The notes under the pieces were generated by a model. It was given only the letters and a program-made list of their open reading frames with translations. It did no database searches and was not told where the DNA came from. DNA of 64,000 bases from Formicarius rufipectus (taxonomy: Eukaryota; Chordata; Aves; Passeriformes; Formicariidae): assembly GCA_013399695.1 (NCBI GenBank), contig VXAU01000752.1, forward strand, positions 147,201-211,200. Reading direction: 5' to 3'. Below are positions 11,057-22,263 of this stretch, one piece after another (within the stretch, counting starts at the first letter, position 1; each line of letters opens with the position of its first letter). Position numbers and translations under genes: made by a program.

Positions 11057-14000
11057 ACACTAACCTATAATTTCACCTGCCTGACTTAATTTTAAAACTC
11101 CTTACCTGCTGGAATTAATTTAAAAGCCCATCATATGCATCTCACTGATTTTTTTTAGCATACTTACCACCATGTTTATTTGTTTCTCAAACAGCATTGT
11201 CTGCAATGTCTTTCTTAAACTCCAAAAATTTCTGATCACTATGAGATACCTGATACCTTGTTAGAAATTCTATAACCAAAGTCAAATGAAATTTGTTCTA
11301 TATGCAAACTAATCAATATAACAAATCTTTCTTTCTTACTGGATTTCTTTGGTTTTAAAATTATGAAGTATTTACAGAAGGATTACTAAAAAATGGTATC
11401 TTGACTCTCATGATTGTTATTATGCGTATTAGATTGCTACTTCAAGTTGTAATGAAGATGTAATTATATTTTTTCCATATGTTTAGTCTCATTGTAACAG
11501 AATTTTAAAACTAGAATATTAAGACAAATCAGCTTACTATGTGAAATATTTCAGAGGTACTGTGCTGATAAATTTAAACTGAAGGAAATTGCATTAATCT
11601 GTAGAGAACACCTCATCATGCAGGAAGGAAGGCTTGTTATTCCCCAAGCAAATTATTTTTTGCCTTGAATACTGCCAAATATTCTTTTGTTTATGATAAT
11701 AAATTCTGGCCAGAGCACTGGTGACTGTCTATAGGAAGATGCTCAAAGAACATCAGACGATCATAAAAAATAAAAAATAGCTAAATTATTTTTCCTCTGT
11801 CCATATATATATAATGCTGTCCAGCATTTTCTGTGAAAGACAACAAACAGAATCTTACTCATCACAAAGTTCGAAGTCAAGGCATTTTTTACATATGTGA
11901 ACTTTTTTAATCCACTATGGGATTCTTATCAATTTATTTTTGGTTGTTCATTCCAGTAATATGCACTAAGTTAGTCTGTAATGGATCTAACAGATATAAT
12001 TGTAGGTTCATAGACATGAACTAAAGAAAGACTTTCCTCTTCTGTGAACCTCACAATGAATATGTTTTCTAGAGAATATGAGTATTTTAGCCATACAGAC
12101 TGAACAGACTGCCACAGTATGTCTAAATTTAAGCTACATGATGGTATCAATCAATGGTGGAGACATTTCTGAATAATTATTCTTTACTAAAGGTTCTCAG
12201 TATTTAAAATGCATTTTTGAATTTTTCAAAAGAATTTCAAATGTTTTTTGCTTAATTTCTCTATTTGCCACACTGTTTAGAATGTGTTTCTTAGAATTTG
12301 CAACTTTCACAGCTAGCTGTTTGGTCTCTTCTCAGATGAAAGAAATGCAGTCAGATTAACAGCACCTATAGTAAGAGAAACAGACTTATCTGAAATAATT
12401 GAAGAATCTATTAATTATCTTATTTTCCTTCATATTCTATTGAGAACATGTAACATTATTAAGACATTCACCATTTGGTCAGTAGAGAAATCTGACAGGA
12501 GTAACTGTAGATAAAAAAGGATCTGTAATTTAAAAGGAGGAAAAAAGACCACACCTTTGCATAAGTAAATTCTTTTTTTTTTTTTTTCAGTTAAAATGCA
12601 CCTGTTCCTTCTATTCCTGCAAATGGTATATCCTTTCCTGTTACTGTGTATGAACTATATGACTTTTCCACTGTGCTTTGTGACTATATGATTGAATTAA
12701 TTTTCAATTATATATAGATATTATATAAGATTATTATATAATTGTAGATTTTAATAAAGCTGTATAGTTTCTCACTCGAGGTAGCAGCTGACAGTATCTA
12801 AACCCCTTTCTCACTGTTTGTGACACATTCTTGAAATTCTATTTAATGATCTTTTCAGGGAAAGAGATTTCAACAAGGACATCTTTGGGACACATGCACC
12901 TGGACTAGAATAATAAAATACACTATAGTCAAAGCAAGGGAAAGGTCCCAAAACCCTTGGAGGGGCTCCATGAGGGCAGTTCTGAGTCTGGTAGCAAGGG
13001 CAAATGGTTTTTGGGATGGATGTACTGGATATGGTAATAAGTTAAAGCTATAAAATTGTGAGAATTCCATTCTGGGGTGTGCACTTAACTATTGTGGCAC
13101 CTGAAGGTGCTTTCATTAAAGTACTTGTCTCTACTTTATCTATACTAATATTGTTTGAAATCTTTTACCCCTCCATTTTAGGCAACATAATCAGTCTTTA
13201 AAATAAACATAAATGAGCTAAAATGAATTCCTGAGTGTTATAAAGAATTTTTTACATAAAAATTATTTACTGAATTGTATTAGTCACTTCCTCTCACCAT
13301 ATACTTTTACACCTATTTAGTTTATTTTTAAGAAAGAACTGTATCATCCACATTCTACTGAAAAGCACCACTTGTAGTGTATAGTCGTAACAACAAAGAG
13401 AAATCCATGCAATTACTCTGCATTGGCTCTAAAATAATTATTCTCAAAAAGTATAGATGCCACAAAATATTCAACAGTGTACTCAATACTGTTCAAGTCT
13501 TTCATTTTCAGAGACATTATTTATCAATTTGTTCTCTGGTCTACCTTCCCTTGTCAAATGATGTTCACCCATTCCTCTCTCATCCTGTAGCCCGGCACAG
13601 TAAAGCAGCTTCTAAATTTAGCTTTTGAATGCTTGTATTGTATGACTGCAACTCAAACTTCCAGTCTTAGAGCAGAACACTGAAACTCAACTGCATTCCC
13701 ATTACATGAGCTTAAAGACCAAGACATGAGTGAAAAATGTATACAACTGAGGGTAAAGAAGTCCCATCTATATCTTTGTTTTGCATCTCTAAGACTTGGC
13801 TTTGTGGTTTAGGACTCAGAACCTAGTTTGAGATAAACACTTTTGCTATACAACTGTGTGGCTCTACATCTGATACTATTTATAAACTAATGTCTAGGTA
13901 ACAATGTCATGGGCTGCTTAGTAGCTGTTTGCTATTTTAATCTCTGATTGATTATTTTCTTCTTACAATCCTAAAAACATATAGAACTTACATATTGAGC

Positions 14001-14326
14001 TAAATTCTGTGTCAAGATTTATGCCATTAAGAAGTCTGTGAGTTACCCTGAAGGTACAGAATTCTCTACAACAATTAGGTTTTCATGGGTCATATACTGA
14101 AGGGTTCAGCTTCCTTCTTTTGGCCATATAAAAACCCCCTATATTCTGTGGTGTCAAATTAGGCAAGTATCTACCTGACACCTGAGCTTGTTTGTGCTTC
14201 ACAAAATATTCATTTACTCATTCATGTCAGCTGTGGTGTCCAAGCAAATAATTGTGTTTAGATCATGAAATGTTTTTGCCCATTAGAAAAGTTTCATCTC
14301 AGATGCAGGTTGCCTTTTTGAGCCCC
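11057..14326. other. AT-rich intergenic DNA, nothing recognised
   Basis: Over 3 kb of unique-looking AT-rich sequence. A slightly GC-richer patch lies at about 12850-13110 but matches no family I recognise. A T-run followed by CAG near 12590 resembles a splice acceptor, but no coding frame follows. Confidence 0.55.
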
Positions 14327-14420
14327 GTTTTTTTTTTTTTTTTTTTTTTGTTTGTTTGTTTTTTTTTTTTTTTGGTTGGTTGGTTTTGTTTTGTTTGTTT
14401 GTTTTTTTGTGTTTTGTTTT
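14327..14420 (+). repeat. T/G-only tract
   Basis: Ninety-four bases with no A or C: a long T-run, then GTTT and GGTT units, then more T-rich units. It could be the antisense poly(A) tail of a lost retrocopy that has expanded, or a primary microsatellite. No retrocopy body was recognised beside it. Confidence 0.9.
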
Positions 14421-15782
14421 AAATGCAAAATTCAATAATACTATCATATGGAATAAAAATTAAACAATGCAACTACACTGAGCATCTTAACTATTTAAAG
14501 ACATTTGGTAAGAATCTGAAATTTTCCTGTGTAAAAGTTCTTAGGGAGCTACATTCATGTCATTCCTGGATGACATAGCCAAGGTCTATAACAGAGGAGC
14601 ATTGACTGGCTTCTTGTAAACATATATGAAATTTCATATGTACTAGATATTTTCCCAGATTCTTACGAGTTTTGTACTATAATACAGGATTTCAAAAGTA
14701 TCTGAGCTTTCTTTCTAGAGTCAAGTACAGTAGCATAGAATTTTTTATCTCATCTTTTCAACAGTCTGTGATTCAACTCCTTAACTATATTTAGGTAATA
14801 AGTTGCAACCATTTTGCCCTATGTATAATTCCAAATTATCTACATAGCTAACTAGAATTTGAAGCAAATGACTTCTTAAAGAGTCCAGTAAAAGTTTCAT
14901 TTGATGCAAGAATAGATATTTAAATCTGTCCCAATTTCATTTAAGAAGTGAGTTCTCACTGGTTCTAATGAAATTAAGAAAAGCTCTTCCCTTTTGAAGG
15001 ATGATTGTATTTAGTTCTTAAAAAATAAAATATAGAACTTCTTCAGTACTTGTTTGCTTAATAATATTGTTTCTGATCTTCCACTTTTGCTATAAGTAAA
15101 AGAAGCTTTACTCCAAAACAAGAAAAAGTAACCATTGTCACTCATATCCCTGAACAATCAGACAAAATATTTTCATAGAAAAAAAAGATTTTCATTTTAG
15201 AAAATAAAAATTAAAGATGAGTAAATAAATCTATACTGAATGTTTTCTTTTGATTATGCTGCCAAATTTATTCATTTTAAAAGATTATTAAACATGTAAA
15301 ATTATTATTTATATATATATATGATATTTTTCAAGCATTTATTGTAAATAACAGAACTTCAGCCTGGAATTGGTGATTTCCTTGTCTAATAAGATCTACT
15401 ATATTGTCACCTTTGAGTATCTTTCACTGTCAATTTTTAGATTCTCTTGAGATTCACTCCCTCCTCTCATCTCTGATGCCATTTCATCTCTTATCAGACA
15501 CTCAAGTAGTCTCCATTCCTCTCTCCTTCCCTCTGTCCGTTCCCTTGTTGCTCTTCAGCTTTATATCAGTCACAAACATTTTGATGTTATCACTTTCCTT
15601 CTGATAGAAGATGTTTCTCTTGTGTGCATTTCATTTTCTAATGTAGTGCAGTGATGTTCTCATTTTTGTAACAAGCTTTTGCAGTTCAGGTTCATCTGCC
15701 TGAGTTGACTAGAAACTATTAAATACATCAAGTGTTTCAGGGCTAGCTATTGTGAGATATAATATTATCTATGGAGTTTTAC
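14421..15782. other. AT-rich intergenic DNA, nothing recognised
   Basis: Unique-looking sequence, including a short (TA)n run near 15310 and a mildly pyrimidine-rich patch near 15440-15600. There is no supportable gene. Confidence 0.55.
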
Positions 15783-15888
15783 TTTTTTTTTTTTTCCTTG
15801 TTTGTTTGTTTGTTTGTTTTTGTTTTGGGTTTTTTGTTGTTTGTTTGGTTGGTTTTTTTTGTTTTGTTTTGTTTTTGGTTTTTTGTGG
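15783..15888 (+). repeat. T/G-only tract
   Basis: A T-run and (GTTT)n, then irregular T/G units. 15798-15888 contains no A or C. An open frame of 188 codons (15771-16337) starts in this tract. Its first 40 residues are therefore low-complexity Phe/Val/Leu. Confidence 0.9.
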
Positions 15889-16723
15889 CACATAGCTGTT
15901 TCAGACATGGAATAAACTGCTGTTATATCTTCTCCATGTCATTTTTATACTACCATAACGCTCTGTCCTTTGAGATTTTTCGCTTTTTCATTACTTTGTT
16001 TTTCCATCCAGGATTTATAAATTTAAGTACTCACTGTTATTGCCTCATGATTGTTGAGAATATGTTAAATCAGGATGAGTGTGGTAATGTGATGAGATCT
16101 ACGTCATTACACCTCTTCAGCCTTCTCTGCTTTGTAACCATGTTAACAGGCTCTATTGATACATTGATACTATTCTTCATACCTGGTAGAAGGCGTACTA
16201 GGCAGGACTTTTCCACAATGCCAGAAAATCACCTCCTAGTTAGTCAAATAGGAGTCAATCCAGGTGAAATAAGTCAATTTATGTTGCAGTCAGGCATTCA
16301 GTCTCATTATTCAGATCATCTACTCTCTTTCTGTTAGTTTCAAAGTTTTAAAAATGTAAGGTTTGGATACTTCAGTACCATTTTAAGATCAAGTTAAGAG
16401 ACAGATTCTATCTCCTCTTATTTACCTTCTAAGAGAGACCTATGGGCAACAACCTAGTCCATGATGACTGTATCTTTTCTATCAGACTGTCTGTCATTGA
16501 GGTAGAACAGCCTTCTCTTTCTCCTAGATAAAAGAACCGTAATAGACTATCCAATTACATTGTGGACAGTCCTTCCCTATCGATGGATATGCAGAATTCC
16601 TGGAATTTCAGCAGGCTTCTGTTTCCTGCCGTGATGATTGTTTTGAGTGTCTCATTGCAAACTGGAGTGCATTCAGGAGGTGATTCAATATCAGTGTCCC
16701 ATAGGCTGGGAGAGGATGCTTGG
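15889..16723. other. Intergenic DNA with a chance-length open frame
   Basis: About 0.8 kb of non-repeat sequence upstream of the solo LTR. The plus frame that starts in the T/G tract stays open to 16337, so about 150 codons lie outside low complexity. No domain, signal peptide or homologue was recognised. I do not call it a gene. Confidence 0.5.
16718..16723. repeat. Left target-site duplication GCTTGG
   Basis: The six bases GCTTGG directly precede the LTR and are repeated exactly at 17251-17256. A 6-bp duplication is characteristic of class II (ERVK, betaretrovirus-like) integrases. Confidence 0.9.
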
Positions 16724-16999
16724 TGTCGGGAGAGGGGACCTGTCAGAAACTGCCAAGAGAATAATGTTTACTTATGGATGAAACTGTTTGCTGCTGCCAC
16801 AGACACCTGCTGTAAACCCTTGCCATGAAGCTGCTGTTTCTGCAAGTTTTTATACTGTTTAAATGTTATAGTTAGGACAAAAAGCTGTATTAGATAGGTA
16901 ATTAATACCATTCTATTACTTCTGTATGTCCAAATGTTCTGCTTGGTTCTGGAAACCCCGGTTACAGCCCCCTGATTGGTTCATGCACCCCAAAACCTC

Positions 17000-17080
17000 A
17001 TTGGATAGCCAGTGGAGCAATGCAGTTCCACCCTGTGGAGCTGAGCCACCCCCAGTTCTTCCTTATATGTTATAAACACT
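17000..17080 (+). promoter_or_regulatory. LTR core promoter (CCAAT box plus TATA)
   Basis: Within the solo LTR, an inverted CCAAT box (17000-17004) lies about 60 bp upstream of TTATAT (17063-17068) and TATAAA (17071-17076). This spacing suits a pol II promoter whose start would fall near 17095-17105. Whether it is active cannot be told from sequence. Confidence 0.6.
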
Positions 17081-17175
17081 CCTTCCCTTCTCCTTTTCTG
17101 TCGTGGTCCATCCCTGACTCCACCCATGTTCTAGAAACCTCTGCCTTAACCCTATAAGTATCCCATGCTCTCCTT

Positions 17176-17181
17176 AATAAA
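17176..17181 (+). terminator. LTR polyadenylation signal AATAAA
   Basis: AATAAA sits about 75 bp before the LTR end and is followed by GT- and CT-rich DNA. This fits the R/U5 boundary of a retroviral LTR. Confidence 0.75.
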
Positions 17182-17250
17182 GTGTTCACACCTGTTCACA
17201 CCCCTCCCTCTGCGTGGACCGTGTCTCTCTTTCCCTTTCGGACCGCGACA

Positions 17251-17256
17251 GCTTGG
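17251..17256. repeat. Right target-site duplication GCTTGG
   Basis: Exact copy of the six bases at 16718-16723, directly after the LTR's terminal CA. Confidence 0.9.
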
Positions 17257-17769
17257 GAAGACCTTTTACTTATGGGGTAGCTGACTGTTAATGTGGCTCT
17301 TTCTGCACAGCTAGTTACCCTGACACACAGGATGGGAGAGAGGTTCAGAATACCATCTGCTCTAATATACCCTACACAACTATATGTACAGCTTCTTCAT
17401 TCACTAGTGAACATAGGCCTTTTTCATTCCCATTTAATTCCTCTTTCCACCAAATCTACTTTCTATGAGGCAGATTCCAACAAAGATTCATCATATCCCA
17501 GGTCTTTGGGTTGGAAATGTTTAGAAAAAGACCTCTCCTAAATCTACCATTGTAAAAGTAACTGTAATTCTATCTTGTAGATCTCTTTTGTGACCTTTTC
17601 TCTCCAGAGATACTTTTTTGATACTATCAGCATTATCTGCACACTGCATTTTCTGGAACTGGGCAAAATTTGTTAGACATGAAGTCTCAAGGGCTTCAGA
17701 AATTTCTCCACATTTATGTCTTCACTTTTTAAAGCAAAAGCTCTCAAAATGCCTACACTAAGTTATATT
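17257..17769. other. Intergenic DNA, nothing recognised
   Basis: About 0.5 kb between the solo LTR and a minus-strand CR1. No gene or repeat was recognised. Confidence 0.55.
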
Positions 17770-18487
17770 TCGTAGAATCATGGTATAGTTTTAGTTAGAA
17801 GAGACTTTAAGGACCATCCAGTACCAAGTGCCCTGCCATGGACAGATACACCTTACACTAGAGACCAGGTTGTTTAAAGCTCACTTCAACCTGGTCCTCC
17901 ATGCTTCTCGAGATGGGGCATCCACAAATTGCCTGGACAACCTATCCTGCTGCCTTCTCACTCACATAGTAAATAAATACTTTTTATACCTAATAATAGC
18001 ATAGCTAAGAAGCCTAATTGGATATAAATCTCCTTTCTTCCAGTTTAAGGGCATTAGCACTTGTCCAATCACAGCGGTCCCTCTTCAGTTCTCTTCTGGA
18101 AACTGAAAGGCTGCTCTCAGGTCTCCCTGGAACCTTCTCTTCTCCAGGCTGAACAACCTCAGCTCTCTCAGCCTGTCTTTGTAGTAGAGGTGGTTCAGCC
18201 CTCTGACCATTTTTGTGGCCTCTTGACTAACTTCAGCAAGTCCTCATCTTTCTTCTGTTGGGGGCCTCAGAGCAGAACAGAGGTGGGGTCTCACTAGAAC
18301 AGTGAGGCAGAATAACCTCAGTCCCCCTGCTGCTTTTGATGTAGCCCAGGATATGATTGGTTTTGTGGGCTGCAAGCACACATTGCCAGGGCAGGTTATT
18401 CTTCTTGTCCAACACTTACAAACCGTTCTTCTCTCTGCTACTCTCAATACATTCTCTATCCGACCTCTATTTGTGCTTGGGATTGCC
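17770..18487 (-). mobile_element. CR1 LINE, minus strand, 3' portion, ending at an undetermined base
   Basis: On the plus strand it opens with the complement of a CR1 3' end (GTAGAATCATGG, then a GACTTTAAGGACCATCCAGT-like block). It continues through CTTCTCTTCTCCAGGCTGAA, GTCTTTGTAGTAGAGGTGGT, TTTTGATGTAGCCCAGGATA and ends at TTGTGCTTGGGATTGCC. This is the normal order of a CR1 3' UTR followed by the ORF2 C-terminus read backwards. In CR1 the sequence after GGGATTGCC should carry on into the ORF. Here a single N (18488) intervenes and the following DNA is unrelated, so the element is cut at an assembly join or a real breakpoint. Confidence 0.93.
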
Positions 18488-18488
18488 N

Positions 18489-18510
18489 GATATAAGCACT
18501 GGCTTATATC
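18489..18510. repeat. Perfect inverted repeat next to an N
   Basis: GATATAAG (18489-18496) and CTTATATC (18503-18510) are perfect 8-base complementary arms around a CACTGG loop. The hairpin starts on the base after the N that truncates the CR1. Confidence 0.8.
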
Positions 18511-19258
18511 ATCTCTTTCCTTAGAGACATCCCCCCCAAAAAGGAAAAAAAAATCACCCACAAAAAACCCCAAGCAAAATGGAGAAGAATTTCCGTGTGG
18601 ATGACCTTGCACATTTTACAGGTAACGGCCCCTCTGGGGCTGTATAGTTCAGAGGCATAAAATGGTCAGATTTCAAACTGTAGGAATTCTAGAGAGCCTA
18701 AAATTAACCAAAAAAAAAAAAAANCCTGTTGCTGGTAAGGATTACTTACAAAAATATGTAAAAGATACTAATTTCTTAAGCAGACACTGTCCTCCTACCC
18801 TTTCACTGCTACACATCATAACATTTCAGTAGAACTACAATGAGTTTGCTTTCCAAAAAGTCTCAGCCTGGCAACAGGGATGTTGGTTGGGTCCTAATGC
18901 GGTGACTCATATTTTGGGCAATTCTGTGGGGAGATATTTTCTCATTATCCATTCCATTATGAAATATTAAAATAAATGTGGACAACAATGAACAAACAGT
19001 ATCTTATAGTTCCTTTTCTTTATTTCTTATATATTTTTGTGGTAACTGTGGTGAACAGGATTACTGGCTTTTTATAGGTTAATGGAAATGATTGGACATT
19101 ATAGCAATGGGACAGATATTAAATCTTATGAAGGTTAAACATTTTGAGTGGTTTGGTCCTGTAGTTCATGCCATTTGAGCTTCTTTTCTCTTAAAGCATT
19201 CCTTTTATGAGGTTGCTAGTTTTCAATTTNTGGCAAAATAGACAGTGACTGATCTTAG

Positions 19259-19260
<2 letters not shown>

Positions 19261-19290
<30 letters not shown>
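19261..19290 (+). repeat. T30 homopolymer
   Basis: Thirty consecutive T following GGG. Either a slippage tract or the antisense remnant of a poly(A) tail. Confidence 0.9.
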
Positions 19291-19292
<2 letters not shown>

Positions 19293-19660
19293 TATGATGT
19301 GTGATTTATCATCTGTTAGTCTGGAAAGTGAAATTCAGCAAGTAAGGTCACCATTCAAGCAAATTGTTCTTTGACCTTCACCTTTCCTTTCTGCTATGAT
19401 GCAATGCACATGCTTAATTTTTCTTTTGTCAAATATTTCTATTTGGGTGAAAACTATGTTCTTTGTTTGTCTCTGCATCTGTTGAAATTTTATCCACAGA
19501 AGAGGTATACTTTTTGCTATAAATTTGAAATATAGTTACAAGGTTATAATTCTTCAGTTTCTCCTTTGTATTTCAGTGTTGCTTTGCGAACAGTATTGTG
19601 AATTAATGATANCAAAAAAAAAAAAAGAAAAAAAAAGAAAAATAATAACTCTCACCTACT

Positions 19661-22082
19661 AGGAGCATTCAGCTGTGAAATAATTACTCCACTGACCTCA
19701 TTTTACCACTGACAGCCATGGGAGCAGAGATTAATCAAGGTTGAGTGCTTCTGAAAATCTCACCTTTAGTGTCAGTAAGAAAACCTGCCCATTCCAGATT
19801 CTAACTTAATCTGATATTTTAAGGAACCAGCACAAAACCTGTGATAGCCCCTCCAAGGTTGCAGGGGCAAGGAACGGAGGACAAAAGAGAAAATACAAGG
19901 AAACATAAGTTATCTTTCCTTCCCTACACCTAAGTAAAAAGTTCTTCACTTAAAATGTCCCAATCTGCTTGTAAAAGTTAATCAAGTCTTTAACTTTATG
20001 CCTGAATATTATTTATGATTATTAATTCTATTTCAAACTGGTTTTAATATGTAAATTAAAGCGTCACACTCTAACAAAGGAAGTGGTGATGGATTTTGCT
20101 GACAGTAGTACAATGACTTAATGAGTCCATCTTTTTATTACCATTTTAATAATATATTGAGCAAAACTTCTGAATACATAGTGGATGTGTCAGAGGCATT
20201 ATAAAACAAAAGTGATGACCCTGAAGATAAAGGCAAAGACTGCCACCAGCCAACTGAAAGTGTGACTTTATCTTGTACACACATGAACAAAACTCTTGCT
20301 GAGAATAATTTAAAACTTACTAAAAGGATCTGGAAAAGGGAGGTAACAAAAGCTCACCTTTTTTTATACCAAATGGAACGTGGTAGCTGAGTAAATAGAA
20401 TATGCTAGTGTTTAAAAAAATCCAAACAGTTCACTGACACTTTGCATTTTCCTCAAGAATTTCAACTATGAATAAAAAATATTTTTGTGTAAGCAGGAAT
20501 TTCCTACTGCATACTGTGGAAGTAATATTCTTATGAATTTCGGGTGGGGTTCAAAGCAAGAGCTGAGGTTGTGAAACTCCTAGTGAAGCAATGGAAGTCG
20601 AAGATAACATGATTTGGATCTATACAGGCATGCTTTGCTCATGTTAAACATAAACCCAACAGTGTGTTAAAGTTGTGCTGTCTACTGATGTTTCTACAAG
20701 TTAAATTTCTTTTGTAAAGATACTGTTTATCAAGACATCATCCTTATTGGGTCTCCCATGTATTTTCATAACAAAAATTATGAGGATAATATGAGAACAG
20801 AATTAAGAGACCTTTGTATGGATTTCAGTTTTATTTTCCATATAGCATGGTATTCCAGAGTGGAGCATTTTGGTTCTTTAATAAGGCAGAAATAGTAATG
20901 AAAAACAATATTATATTAAGTTTATGGCAATTAATTAAGCTGAAATAATGTCTTAACTAGAAAGTTCATGTCTTTTCAATATCTAATCATAAAAAATCTG
21001 ATAATGAACATATTTCATATTGCAACTAGTAATATTTTATATAAATGATATAAAAATTTGTTAAAGAACAACTGGAACTGTGTTTTCTTGTATTAGTCTA
21101 ACCTTTTCCACAGAGTTAAAATCTAAGAAATATATATGCTTAAGCAAAACAGTTGTATGTTTCCTAGGATATAAATCTTGGTTTTTTTGATTGGTCCTTA
21201 TTAAAATAATCTAGAAATTTAATTTTCTTAGGGATTTAGGAAAAAGAATCTTATAGTCACATTTCTGATCTTCTGTAAGTCTTTCTCAAGGGTTACTTTT
21301 GTGTTCGTTCTTCCTTCCCTTGGTTAGAACAAGCATTTAGAGATATGAAATATAGTACTGCAAAACCCCAAAACATTGCATAAATGGAGAGGTGACACTG
21401 GTAAATGTACTCATTTTTTTACAGTGTAGTGCAAGGCTAGTTAACACTGAGTGGCTTTAGGATGCCCCATGGTCAATACTGGCTTCCCTCTCGCAATTTT
21501 ACAAAATAGTTGTGCTTTGCACACTTATATGAATTAGTTGTCATTGTTTTTCTGGTTTCACTTATTCACTCAATAGTTTGAAAGTCTCCAAAGATACTGT
21601 AATATCTCTTTTCAAAGAGTGTCAACACTTCCTAAATACCATTCCACGTGAGCATTTTTGTTTCTTTTTTTTGAATTCACAGACACAGGAACAATCCTTT
21701 AGCTTTCATAGCCTCTGTAGACTGTTTCAATTCCATTTCCTCAGCCATGCTTTTTTTATTTCTTCAGACATCATTTTAGTCTTATCCTTTGTACAGGTCA
21801 CTGGCAGTGGCAGCTTATCATTTCTGGCATGAATTTGTCCGCACATGTGTAATAGAGTGCTCGTCTTCTGTGGATCTCAGTGGAGGGTCTTCTAAATAGG
21901 GAGATCTCAGAATGACAATTCTGGTTATGAAGTGTTGGTTTGGTTTGAAAGCACTAGTTTTCATCAGTTTTGATTGGCATTTCAGCATGGTTCAGTCTGA
22001 ATGCACTATTAATGAACCAGCAAATTGTATTTTTACAGCACCTGAAGCACACTAAGTACTATGTGAGACAGCTAGACAGGTA
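19661..22082. other. AT-rich intergenic DNA, nothing recognised
   Basis: About 2.4 kb of unique-looking sequence. Only short chance frames occur. Confidence 0.6.
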
Positions 22083-22263
22083 GGTTTGGTTTTGGGGGGT
22101 TTTTCTGTTTGTTTGTTTGGTTTGGTTTTTTTTGGTTTTGTGGGTTTTTTTTGTGTGTGTGGGTTTTTTTGTTGTTTGGGTTTTTTTGGGGGGGTTGTTT
22201 TTTGGTTGGTTTTGTTTGTTTTTTGGTGGTTTTTTGTTTGTTTGTTTTGTTGTTGTTGTTGTG
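22083..22263 (+). repeat. Long T/G-only tract with G-runs
   Basis: This is the longest one-sided tract: 22106-22263 (158 bases) contains no A or C, and the whole 181 bases has a single C (22105). Runs of G6, G3, G3, G3 and G7 are separated by T-rich spacers, so long-loop quadruplexes on the plus strand are possible. Open frames across it are compositional. Confidence 0.92.

Larger units (their letters stand above)
16724..17250 (+). mobile_element. Solo LTR, ERVK-like, with 6-bp target duplication
   Basis: A 527-bp LTR begins TGTCGGG and ends GCGACA, so it has TG...CA termini. It is bounded by a perfect GCTTGG duplication. Promoter-like parts lie in the expected order for plus orientation. 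There are two ATTGG (inverted CCAAT) boxes at 16975-16979 and 17000-17004, TATA-type sequences at 17063-17076 and an AATAAA signal at 17176-17181. A CT-rich U5 follows. No internal retroviral gene remains on either side, so this is a solo LTR left by recombination between the two LTRs of a provirus. The perfect duplication and intact signals suggest it is younger than the other LTRs here. The class is inferred from duplication length only. Confidence 0.9.
18488..19660. other. Low-quality stretch: single Ns, hairpin and homopolymers
   Basis: Single undetermined bases occur at 18488, 18724, 19230 and 19612. There is a T30 run at 19261-19290 and A-rich runs at about 18530-18570, 18710-18723 and 19614-19640. 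The DNA between them is AT-rich with no recognised gene. Single Ns next to homopolymers suggest assembly joins or low-confidence consensus. Confidence 0.7.

Noticed and set aside
10878..11070. Open frames rich in Phe/Val/Trp or Lys/Thr/Asn
   Set aside because: They translate a T/G-only tract and have no coding meaning. The same holds at 22059-22391 and 62126-62406.
14327..14420. Possible antisense poly(A) tail of a processed pseudogene
   Set aside because: No retrocopied gene body or target duplication was seen beside it. It fits the general T/G tract class.
17293..17541. 82-codon open frame after the solo LTR
   Set aside because: There is no homologue-like motif. It starts in unique DNA just after the duplication, and its length is within chance.
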